Origin: VRUE01 sp963725085
GTDB lineage: Bacteria > Actinomycetota > Thermoleophilia > Solirubrobacterales > 70-9
Assembly (NCBI GenBank): GCA_963725085.1
Contig: CAVRXM010000003.1
Span: 248,001-312,000 of the forward strand
Reading direction: 5' to 3'
DNA length: 64,000 nt
Shown in pieces: positions 28,530 through 36,551 of this stretch. The position numbers and the translations under genes are program-made. The notes below the pieces were generated by a model. That model saw nothing but the letters and a program-made list of their open reading frames with translations. It had not been told where the DNA came from and ran no database searches. Position 1 is the stretch's first letter; each line of letters begins with the position of its first letter.

Positions 28530-29704
28530 CGGCTCGGGCATGGGGGTCAGCAGGAGCCGCCGCTCGGGGACGCGGGAGCCGGGATCGACGTCGATCGCCT
28601 TCAGCAGCGCCTCGGCGCCGGCCGCCGCCCGCACCTCCCGCACCGCCGCCGCGAGCCGTCCGCGGCGCGGCTCGCGCCCGCCCAACGCGAGCTCGAGCTG
28701 GTCGGCGGCACGGGGCCCGAGGGCGAGCGCCCGCAGCCGCAGCGCGCTCGCCGGCTCGGGCAGGGCCTCGAGCCGCGGCGCGAGAAGCGACCCGATCACC
28801 CGCGGCGAGGCCGTCGGCCGGCCGAGGCCCTGCTCGACGCTCCAGCTGCCGCCGCTGTCGAGACGGGCGGAGAGGCGCAGCGCCAGCAGGGTCCTCTCGC
28901 GCCGCCCGCGGACGGCGAGGAGCCGGTCGACCAGCAGCTCGAGGGCGCGGCCGAGCTGCGACCCCGCCGCCCCCTCGGGCAGCTCGATCTCCGCGACCAG
29001 CTCCTCGCGCGGCCTGCGCGGGCGGAGCGGCGTGTCCTCGCCGCGGGCGAGGCGCAGCGCCCGCAGCCCGAGGGCACCGAAGCGATCGGCGACCTGATCG
29101 GGGGTGAGCGCCGCCAGCCTGCCGAGGGTGCCGAGCCCGAGCCGCTTCAGCGCCCCGACCAGCTCCCTCGCCTCCGGCTCCTCCGGGCCGAGCCCGGCCG
29201 CCAGCGTCGCGACCGGCAGCGGGGCGAGGAACCGGCCGAGCGCGTGAGCGGGGACCACCGCCTCGCGGCCGGCGGCGAGGAGCGCGGCGAACCGGTTGGG
29301 GGCGACCGCGACCCGCACCGGGGCCCGCGCCGCCCCCCTGGCCGCGGCGAGCACCCCGTCGACGGCGCCGCCGTGGATCCCGAGCAGGCCGTCGACCTCG
29401 AAGAACGCCTCTCCGGGCCGCTCGGACTCGACCGCGGCGCCGATCCCCTCGAGCCGCTCGAGCAGCCGGTCCCAGCGCTCGGCGACCCCGACCGGGTCGG
29501 CGGGGACCAGCCGCAGCGAGGGACAGCGGGCGAGCGCCTCCCCGAGGGGCATCCCCGCCTCGACGCCGTCGGCCTCGGCCGCGCGCGAGACCTCCCCCAC
29601 CGCCTGCCGGGCGCCGGGCAGCGGGGCGAGGGCCACGGCCCCCTCGATCCCCCCGGGCAGGAGACCCGGAGCGAGAGGCGGGGGATGAGGACGCAGGCGA
29701 CCAT
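28527..29704 (-). CDS. imuB: ImuB-like Y-family polymerase homologue
   Basis: About 392 residues, the catalytically degenerate Y-family protein that bridges the beta clamp and DnaE2 in the mutasome. It begins MVACVLIPRLSL; then VEAGMPLGEALARCPSLRLVPADP and AFFEVDGLLGIHGG where active polymerases carry their catalytic acids; then a helix-hairpin-helix (LKRLGLGTLGRLAALTPDQV) and a little-finger region. The frame changes near 29665. The ATG at 29704 lies inside a LexA-type palindrome, so transcript and protein probably start together. No imuA is adjacent. Confidence 0.9.
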
Positions 29705-29722
29705 ACGAACGTATGTTCGTAT
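29703..29722. promoter_or_regulatory. LexA/SOS box overlapping the imuB start
   Basis: ATACGAAC-GTAT-GTTCGTAT is a perfect 8+4+8 palindrome containing CGAACGTATGTTCG, an ideal match to the Gram-positive/actinobacterial LexA consensus (CGAACRNRYGTTYG). It overlaps the first base of the imuB ATG. A -35-like TTGACC lies on the minus strand at 29739-29734, so LexA would cover the -10 region. Confidence 0.88.
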
Positions 29723-29844
29723 CTAATCAGAGGGGTCAAGTCCCCAGGCTCCCCCAAAATTGATGAAAGAACTCGTTCCAATGATTGGTAAGGTCGCCCG
29801 ATGGAGCGGAGTGACCGCCCTGGATTGATCGATTGAGCGGTGCC

Positions 29845-31905
29845 ATGCGCCGTATCTCCGTGCTGTTCGTGATCTCGGCCGCGATGACCGTCGCGCTGCC
29901 GTTCTCCTCCAGCGCCCCGGCCGAGCTGTCGACGCCGACCGTCTCCGCCGGCGGCACCCACACCTGCGCGATCGACGGCGGCGGCGCCCTCACCTGCTGG
30001 GGCGACGACTCCTCCGGCCAGCTCGACGGGATCCCGAGCGGCCAGTTCATCGCCCTCTCGGCCGGCGGCGCCCACACCTGCGCGATCGGCACCGACAACA
30101 CGCTCGCCTGCTGGGGCGACGACTCCTCCGGCCAGCTCGACGAAGTCCCCGCGGGCGAGTTCACCGCGGTCTCGGCCGGCGGCGCCCACACCTGCGCGAT
30201 CGGCACCGACGAGCACCTCGCCTGCTGGGGCGACGACTCCTCCGGCCAGCTCGACGAAGTCCCCGCGGGCGACTTCCTCTCCGTCTCGGCCGGCGGCGCC
30301 CACACCTGCGGGATCCGCGAGGACGGGGATCTGCTCTGCTGGGGCGACGACTCCTCGGGCCAGGTGAGCGGCACCCCGGAATCGATCGATGAACACGACT
30401 GGTCCGGCGTCGGGATCGGGCACGAGCACCATGGGCATCAATTCCTGGCAGTTTCCTCGGGCGGCGCCCATTCCTGCGCGATCCGCGACGACGGCGACAT
30501 CGTCTGCTGGGGCGACGACTCAGCGGGCCAGCTCAATGGCATCCCGAACGGCGATTTCCTCGCCGTCTCGGCCGGCGGCGCCCACACCTGCGCGATCCGC
30601 AGCGACAACACCCTCGCCTGCTGGGGCGACGACTCCTCCGGCCAGCTCGACGAAGTCCCGAGCGGGGAATTCGAGTCGGTATCGGCCGGCGGCGCCCACA
30701 CCTGCGCGGTGCGGATCACCGGCGAGGTCGTCTGCTGGGGCGACAACTCCTACGGCCAGTCGCACCCGGCGCTCGCCGCGGCCGAGCTGCCCCGGGGCGT
30801 GATCGGCGACGAGTACTCCTACACGTTCCACGCCACCGGCCAGTCGCCGGCGCCCGAATTCAGGGTCACCGAGGGGCACCTGCCCGGCGGCCTCGAACTC
30901 AGCGGCGACGGCGACCTCACCGGCTCCCCCGCCTCCGCCGGCGACTTCGAGTTCACCGTCACCGCGAGCAACGGCGTCACCGGGGACATCTCGCAGGAAA
31001 CCTCGCTGGAAGTGGTCGGGACGCCAGTCCTCGGTGCCGACCAGGCCCAGGGCGTCACCTCGACCTCGGCGGTCCTCAGCGCCAGGATCAACCCCCGCAA
31101 CCTCCCGGCCGAGGCCTGGTTCGAATACTGGCCGTCGGCGTCGCCGCAGAGCGCGACCCACACGCCGGCGACGAAGATCGCCGCCGCCGTCAGCCAGCGG
31201 GGGCTCAGCGCCGACATCGCCGGGCTCAGCCCCGACACCCTCTACGCCTTCCGCGTCGCGGCCACCAACGAGCTCGGCCCCGACCCGGTCCAGAGCTCGG
31301 TCCAGTCGCTCAAGACCCTGAGAGGCCAGGGAATCCCGCCCCCGGTCGCCGGCGAAAGCGTCAACGTCGACCCCGCCTCCGGCGTCGTCAAGGTCAGATG
31401 CCCGGGGGACGAAGGCTTCAGCACGCTGGTCTCGGCGAAACAGATCCCGGTCGGCTGCCAGGTCGACACCGACGACGGCACCGTCGCCCTGACCGCCTCG
31501 CGCGGCAGCAGCGGCGCCACCCAGTCGGCCTACTTCTGGGGCGGGACGTTCGAAGTCGACCAGAGCCCCGGCGACGAACAGGACGTCGTCGCGACGCTCG
31601 ACGGCCGCCTCAGGTGCGAGAAGCGGGGCGGCAGCAAGGTGAAGCGGGCGAGTGCAAGCCGCAGGTCGGGCGGTGGCCGCAAGCTGTGGGGCGCGGGCAA
31701 CGGCAACTTCAAGACGGTCGGCAACTACGGCTCGGCGAGCGTGCTCGGGACGACCTGGCTCGTGACCGACCGTTGCGACCTCTCCTCGGTGTTCGAAGTC
31801 AGGGAAGGTAAGGTCAAGGTCCGTGACTTCATCAAGGGGACCTCGGTGACCATCACGCCCGGCAAGCGCTACGTCGCGAAAGCCCCCTTCCTCCGCCTGC
31901 GCTAG
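29845..31905 (+). CDS. Exported RCC1-repeat protein with FecR-like C-terminus
   Basis: About 686 residues. After a signal peptide (MRRISVLFVISAAMTVALPFSSSA) come seven RCC1/BLIP-II-like repeats of ~40 residues with the core SAGGAHTCAI...CWGDDSSGQLD, each with two Cys. A cadherin-like putative Ig domain follows (~320-390, LPRGVIGDEYSYTF), then an FN3-like segment (LSPDTLYAFRVAATNELG). The C-terminal domain (IPVGCQVDTDDGTVALT, FEVREGKVKV, TPGKRYVAKAP) is FecR-like. Repeats are nearly identical at DNA level. The cyclase gene follows after 3 bases, so both are one operon; FecR and CHASE2 domains are known to co-occur. Confidence 0.83.
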   Translation: MRRISVLFVISAAMTVALPFSSSAPAELSTPTVSAGGTHTCAIDGGGALTCWGDDSSGQLDGIPSGQFIALSAGGAHTCAIGTDNTLACWGDDSSGQLDEVPAGEFTAVSAGGAHTCAIGTDEHLACWGDDSSGQLDEVPAGDFLSVSAGGAHTCGIREDGDLLCWGDDSSGQVSGTPESIDEHDWSGVGIGHEHHGHQFLAVSSGGAHSCAIRDDGDIVCWGDDSAGQLNGIPNGDFLAVSAGGAHTCAIRSDNTLACWGDDSSGQLDEVPSGEFESVSAGGAHTCAVRITGEVVCWGDNSYGQSHPALAAAELPRGVIGDEYSYTFHATGQSPAPEFRVTEGHLPGGLELSGDGDLTGSPASAGDFEFTVTASNGVTGDISQETSLEVVGTPVLGADQAQGVTSTSAVLSARINPRNLPAEAWFEYWPSASPQSATHTPATKIAAAVSQRGLSADIAGLSPDTLYAFRVAATNELGPDPVQSSVQSLKTLRGQGIPPPVAGESVNVDPASGVVKVRCPGDEGFSTLVSAKQIPVGCQVDTDDGTVALTASRGSSGATQSAYFWGGTFEVDQSPGDEQDVVATLDGRLRCEKRGGSKVKRASASRRSGGGRKLWGAGNGNFKTVGNYGSASVLGTTWLVTDRCDLSSVFEVREGKVKVRDFIKGTSVTITPGKRYVAKAPFLRLR

Positions 31906-31908
31906 TCA

Positions 31909-33674
31909 ATGGGGTCCAGGCGGGGGGTTCTCGCGTTCGCCGCGGTCGCGGCCGTCGCCGCCGCGATCGGCATCGGCTGCTACGCGGCGGGGCTTCTGCA
32001 CGAGCTCGAACTGGGGAGCGTCGACACCCGCTTCTCGGTCCGCGGCGACCAGCAGGCGCCGCCGCAGCTGGCGGTCGTCGGGATCGACGACGACACCTTC
32101 AGCGAACTGGAGCTCCAGTGGCCGTTCCCGCGGCAACTGCACGCGAAGCTGATCGACCGCCTCGTCGAAGACGGCGCCAAGGTGATCGCCTACGACATCC
32201 AGTTCACCGAGCAGACCGACCCGCGCGAAGACAACGAACTGATCGAAGCGGTCGATCGCGCCGGAAACGTCGTCCTCGCGACCAGCGAAGTCAGCCCGCA
32301 GGGCAAGTACGCGATCTTCGGCGGGCCCGCGGTGCTGCGCCGGATCGGCGCCCGCGCCGGCAATACCCTCTACATCCCCGACTCCGACGGCACGGTGAGG
32401 CGCTTCCCCTACGCGCTCCAGAACCTCGAAAGCTTCGCGGTCGCCGCCGCCGAAGTCGCAAAGGGCGAATTCGTCGAAGAAGACGGCTTCGACGCCCCGG
32501 AGGCGGCGCCTGGATCGATTACTCGGGCCCGCCGAAAACGATCCCCACCTACTCCTTCGTCGACGTCCTCTACGGCAGGGTCGACCCCGACCTGTTGAAG
32601 GGCAAGATCGTCGTCGTCGGCGCCACCGCGCCCGTCCTCCAGGACGTCAAGCAGACCCCGTTCGGCGGCGAACTGATGCCGGGGGCCGAGGTCCAGGCGA
32701 ACGAGATCGCGACCGTCCTCGAAGGCATCCCGCTCCGCTCCGCGCCCGGCTGGCTCAACATCCTCCTGATCCTCCTGCTGGCGGCGATCGGGCCGCTCGC
32801 CGGGTACTTCATGCGGCCGGTGATGGCGTTCATCCTCGCGCTCGGCGCCGCCCTGATCTTCGTCGCCGCGGCGCAGCTCGCCTTCAACACGGGGCTGATC
32901 ATCGCCGTCGTCATCCCGCTTCTCGCGCTCGTCGTCGGCGCCGTCGGCACCCTCGCGGTCCACTACCTGCTCGCCGCCTTCGAGCGCCAGCGCGTCCGCT
33001 TCACCTTCTCCCGCTTCGTCCCCGAGGACGTCGTCGACCAGGTCCTCTCCGAGGGCGAAGGCGAGCTCCAGCTCGGCGGCGTGCGGCGCGAATCGACGGT
33101 CCTGTTCAGCGACCTGCGCGGCTTCACCAGCTACTCCGAGTCGCGCGAGCCGGGCGAGGTGGTCGAGGTGCTGAACGTCTACCTCGGCGAGATGACCGAC
33201 GCGATCATGGACCACGGCGGCACCCTGGTCTCCTACATCGGCGACGGGATCATGGCGGTCTTCGGCGCCCCGCTCGAGCAGCCCGACCACGCCGATCGCG
33301 CGATCGCCGCCGCGCAGGAGATGCTCGAGGTGCGGCTGCCCGCGTTCTGCAAATGGATGCAGACGTCGGGACACGGCGAGGGCTTCCAGATGGGCATCGG
33401 GCTGAACAGCGGCGATGTCATGTCGGGGCAGGTCGGCTCCGAGCGGCGGCGCGAATACACGACGATCGGCGACACGACCAACACCGCCTCGCGGCTCGAG
33501 GGGATGACGAAAGGGACCGAGCACTCGATCTTCATCGCCGACTCGACCAAGCAGGCGCGAATGAAGCCGGAGCCGGAGCTGATCAGCGTCGGCGAGCTCG
33601 AGGTCCGCGGCCGCGAGATGCCGCTGCAGGTGTGGTCGCTCCGCAACGGAAAGCCGGCCGGGGCCGGGGACTAG
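31909..33674 (+). CDS. CHASE2-domain class III nucleotidyl cyclase
   Basis: About 588 residues. An N-terminal helix anchors an extracytoplasmic CHASE2 sensor (~30-270: VVGIDDDTFSELELQWPFPR, IVVVGATAPVLQD). Three helices follow (~285-360), then a cytoplasmic class III cyclase domain. Metal-binding Asp residues are in VLFSDLRGFTSYSE and YIGDGIMAVFG, and the transition-state Asn and Arg in TTNTASRLE. The purine-specifying Lys expected three residues before IGD is Ser (LVSYIGDG). The frame changes near 32515 inside the sensor. It probably makes cAMP or another cNMP on an external signal, plausibly sensed with the FecR-like partner upstream. Confidence 0.9.
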
Positions 33675-33693
33675 GCGATACGGTCACGCGATC

Positions 33694-34089
33694 GTGCTCT
33701 GGGTCGAAGTATTCGCCGCGTTCGTCGTCTGCCACATGGTCGGCGACTTCCTGCTGCAGACAAATTGGCAGGCGACGCACAAGATCGGCGGCCTCGGGCC
33801 CGACCCGGAGTCGCGGCGGGCGCTGCTCGCGCACACCGCCACCTACACCGCCGCGTTCATCCCGGCGCTGATCTGGATCGGGGTGGAAATCGGCGCCGGG
33901 TGGGCGGTCGGGGTCGGGGCCCTGGTCGCGATCCCGCACCTGATCCAGGACGACGGCCGCGTGCTCGACGCCTACATGAGGAGGGTCAAGAACGTCGGCG
34001 ACAACCCGCCCCCCGGGCTGCGCCTGGCCGTCGACCAGTCGGGGCACTTCATCGCCCTCTTCCTGCTCGCCCTGCTGACCGCCGCCTGA
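33694..34089 (+). CDS. DUF3307-like small membrane protein
   Basis: A 131-residue membrane protein with about four hydrophobic segments. The N-terminal pattern HMVGDFLLQTNWQA fits DUF3307, a family of unknown function with a conserved His-x3-Asp at the membrane face, repeated near the C-terminus as VDQSGHFIALF. GTG start, 19 bases after the cyclase stop, so likely co-transcribed. Its stop is 4 bases from the end of the convergent MFS-cNMP gene. Confidence 0.72.
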   Translation: MLWVEVFAAFVVCHMVGDFLLQTNWQATHKIGGLGPDPESRRALLAHTATYTAAFIPALIWIGVEIGAGWAVGVGALVAIPHLIQDDGRVLDAYMRRVKNVGDNPPPGLRLAVDQSGHFIALFLLALLTAA

Positions 34090-34093
34090 GCGG

Positions 34094-35753
34094 CTACTCG
34101 GCGGCCGCCGGCCAGCGCGAGTCGACGACGCCGTGGGCGAGGTGTCGGCTGCGGCGGTGCCCGGTGACCGCGCCGATGAACTGGTCGCGCTCGAGCCGCA
34201 GCAGGCGGGTCCGCTCGGTCGCCTTTACCGTGGCGGTGCGGGGCACGTCGCGGAGCAGGGCGATCTCGCCGAACGACTCCCCCGGCCCCTCGTTGCGGCG
34301 GAAGTCGCCGTTTTCGAAGACCTCGACCTCACCCTCCTCGATCAGGTAGAAGCTGTCGCCCTGATCGCCCTGGGTGATCACCTCCTCGCCGGCCTCGGCG
34401 GTGACCGGGACCAGGTCGCGGCTGAGCCGTTCGAGCGTCGCGATCGGCAGCGGCGAGAAGATCGCGTTGCCGCGGAGGAGGCCGAAGAAGGCCTCGGCGA
34501 CCGGCGCTCCGACCTCGTAGGCGCGGAGGCTCGTCCAGACAGAGGAGGACGAAGACCGGCATCAGCGCGGCGAGCACGAACAGCGCCCCGTCGGCCCCGA
34601 ACAGGGCGACGGCGGCCGAGGCGCTGATCGAGCCGAGCGCCATCGCCGCCAGGCGCCCCGATTCCAGCGCTCCGATCACCCGGCCCAGGGTCTCGTCGGA
34701 GCCGAGCCGCTGGAGCAGGGTTTTCGCCGCAACCTCGATGAAGGTGTAGCCGAGGCCGATCCCGAGCCAGCCGAGATAGGCGGCGACCGGGACCGTCCAG
34801 GCGCCCGGCAGCGCCGCGGCGGCGCCGATCACGAGGCTGCCACCGACCAGGGCCGCGACCAGTCTCCCCCGTTGCAGCAGGAAGGCGAGCCCGACCGCGC
34901 CCAGCAGCGCCCCGATTCCCCAGGCGGCGTTGAGAAAGCCGACGCTGCCGTGGCTGAGGTGGAGCAGCTCGAGGGCGAGGACCACGATCAGGACGTCGGC
35001 CAGCCCCTCGAAGAAGACCAGCATCAGGATCACCGCCGCGGAGACCCTCAGTGCCCTGTGGTTCAGCAGGGTGCGGAACCCGATCGAGGTCTCATTGGCG
35101 ATCCCGGTCAGCTCGCCGTCGAGCGGGGCGTAGTCGGGACGCCGGTCGGGCGAGATCCCGCTGAGAAGGGCGACGTTGAGGAGGGCGACGGCGGCGGCGA
35201 CCGCGAAGACGACAGCCGGGGAGGCGACGGCGAGGATGACGCCGGTGAGGAGCGCGGCGAGGAGGAAGCCGACGTTCTCCATCGTGCTGTGGGTGACGTT
35301 GGCGGCGGAGAGCTCCTGTGGAGTCTTCGCCAGTAGCGGCAGCATCGCCGACTCGGCCGGGGCATAGCCGCTGATCGCGACGGTGAAGAGCCCGGCGAGG
35401 GCGAGGATCAGCCACGAGGGGCCGTTGAACGCGGCGACGCTGGTGGCTGCGGCGAGGACGACCGAGATCGCGATGCCGCTGCCGATCAGGACCGCCCGGC
35501 GCGAGAAGCGATCGCTGAGGAGGCCGGCGAACGGCGATGCGACCGCGCCGGGCGCGAGGCGGACCAGGGCGACGACGCCGACCGCGGTGGCGCCGCCGTG
35601 GTCGAAGCCGTAGACGCCGAGCGAGATCGCGAACGACCAGGCGGCGAACGAGGCGCCCACACGGGCGAGCCCGAGGAGCCCGAGGTCGCGGTTGCCGAAA
35701 TCGAGGACGAGAGCACCAAGGACCGACCCGATTTCCCCAAACGCCCGCTTCAC
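34094..35753 (-). CDS. MFS transporter fused to a cyclic-nucleotide-binding domain
   Basis: About 553 residues: a 12-helix MFS transporter (~1-400, with ASPFAGLLSDRFSRRAV and the second-half equivalent) joined to a CRP-like cNMP-binding domain. The latter has ITQGDQGDSFYLIEEGEVEVF and the phosphate-binding cassette FGEIALLRDVPRTATV, with the ligand-contacting Arg present. The frame changes near 34535 at the junction. GTG at 35753 is the most likely start. Such fusions are known, and ligand-gated transport is the simple model. It lies convergently next to the cyclase operon, so ligand supply by that enzyme is a reasonable inference. Confidence 0.87.
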
Positions 35754-35803
35754 CGTCGCGGGAAGATATCTCCGCACGGGCCGCGAGGCGGCCGCCGGAG
35801 TGT

Positions 35804-35832
35804 TTGACAACCGAATCTGCCGCTGCCAACCT
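35804..35832 (+). promoter_or_regulatory. Sigma-A-like promoter of the small exported protein
   Basis: TTGACA at 35804-35809, a 17-base spacer, then CAACCT at 35827-35832, ending 9 bases before the ATG at 35842. The -35 is perfect and the -10 is weak. Confidence 0.55.
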
Positions 35833-35841
35833 CTCCCCCTC

Positions 35842-36234
35842 ATGTCCGGGGCGACAGGGAGACCCACACCGTCAGGTGTCGCACGCGCGCTGGCGCTGGC
35901 CGTCGGCGCGCTCGGGCTGCTGTACGTCGCCGGGCCGGCGGCGGCGGGCGAGGTGAAGCTGACGATTCCGCGGGCGACCGAAAGAGCGGGCATCTTCGCC
36001 GAGAGCACCTGCAAGCAGGACGCGAGCTGCGTCCGCTCGGGAGTGCTGAACTGCGATCGCAAGGGGGATCTCGTCGTCCATTGCCGGATCTTCGACGAAC
36101 GCAAGACCGACGCCCAGGGCAAGTACCGCTGCAACAGGGAGATCCGGATGGTGATGGACCCGGAGACCCACAGGGCGCCGGTCAACGGCCTCGGCCGCTG
36201 GCACTGCGGCGGCGGAAGGGCCGCCCCCGGGTGA
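35842..36234 (+). CDS. Small exported cysteine-rich protein, unknown
   Basis: A 130-residue protein. A signal peptide (ALALAVGALGLLYVAGPAAAG) leaves a ~95-residue mature part with six cysteines: STCKQDASCVRSGVLNCDRKG, then VHCRIF, YRCNREIR and WHCGG. The even count and export suggest three disulfides. No family is recognised. It is divergent from the MFS-cNMP gene with an 88-base gap holding its promoter. Confidence that it is a real gene comes from the signal peptide and the promoter, not homology. Confidence 0.7.
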   Translation: MSGATGRPTPSGVARALALAVGALGLLYVAGPAAAGEVKLTIPRATERAGIFAESTCKQDASCVRSGVLNCDRKGDLVVHCRIFDERKTDAQGKYRCNREIRMVMDPETHRAPVNGLGRWHCGGGRAAPG

Positions 36235-36297
36235 TCGAGCGGATCGCCGGGATGCCGGAGCGGCACGCGAAGGAGCGGGTCGCGGGCCAGAAAGAAT

Positions 36298-36321
36298 CAG
36301 GGCCGCCCGGAGGCGGCCCTG
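36298..36321 (-). terminator. Terminator of the micro-ORF unit
   Basis: CAGGGCCGCC-CGGA-GGCGGCCCTG is a perfect 10-bp stem with a 4-base loop. Read on the minus strand it begins two bases after the TGA of the second micro-ORF and is followed by ATTCTTTC, a short T-rich run. Confidence 0.8.
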
Positions 36322-36322
36322 A

Positions 36323-36367
36323 TCAGGTGCGTTGAACGGACGCGGGAGCAACGACCGAGAGGGACAT
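36323..36367 (-). CDS. Micro-ORF 2, 14 residues
   Basis: ATG-started 14-codon frame encoding MSLSVVAPASVQRT. AAGGGAGG stands 6 bases before the ATG, and the TGA is two bases before a perfect terminator hairpin. It is the second of two equal-length frames in one ~210-base transcript candidate. An imperfect hairpin (CCGGCGCCCG with CGGGCACCGG, one mismatch) lies between the two frames. Could be a leader peptide or a free microprotein. I do not recognise it with certainty. The support is the SD, spacing and terminator. Confidence 0.55.
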   Translation of the reverse strand: MSLSVVAPASVQRT

Positions 36368-36432
36368 GCCCGGCCTCCCTTGCCCGCCGGTGCCCGGGGT
36401 GGATTCCGCGGGCGCCGGTACCCGTGCGGCGC

Positions 36433-36477
36433 CTAGCGGCCCTGCACCTCCAGTGTCCCGCAAAGCATGTGACTCAA
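36433..36477 (-). CDS. Micro-ORF 1, 14 residues
   Basis: TTG-started 14-codon frame encoding (M)SHMLCGTLEVQGR, ending TAG. AAAGGAGG lies 10 bases before the TTG; an internal ATG at 36468 is an alternative start. The SD is presented in the loop of a hairpin at 36481-36505. It has the same length as micro-ORF 2, 65 bases downstream. It is on the same strand as, and 75 bases beyond, the MFS gene. Function is unknown; a regulatory leader or a small secreted or structural peptide are both open. Confidence 0.5.
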   Translation of the reverse strand: MSHMLCGTLEVQGR

Positions 36478-36480
36478 CTT

Positions 36481-36505
36481 AGGACCACCTCCTTTCTCTG
36501 GTCCT
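36481..36505 (-). promoter_or_regulatory. Hairpin presenting a Shine-Dalgarno sequence
   Basis: AGGACCA (36481-36487) pairs perfectly with TGGTCCT (36499-36505), leaving an 11-base loop that on the minus strand reads GAGAAAGGAGG. The whole SD of micro-ORF 1 is therefore in the loop, which would either expose it or let it be masked by a ligand or RNA. Confidence 0.6.
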
Positions 36506-36551
36506 GCGATTGAAGCAAACGGCGCTGACCGAGCCGCGACCGGTGCCGAAA

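Noticed and set aside
29900..30780. Regularly spaced DNA repeats suggestive of a CRISPR array or minisatellite
   Set aside because: The repeats are in frame, have a ~120-base period and encode RCC1-like blades; spacers are coding and similar. The same reasoning applies to the 30-base period at 54944-55340.
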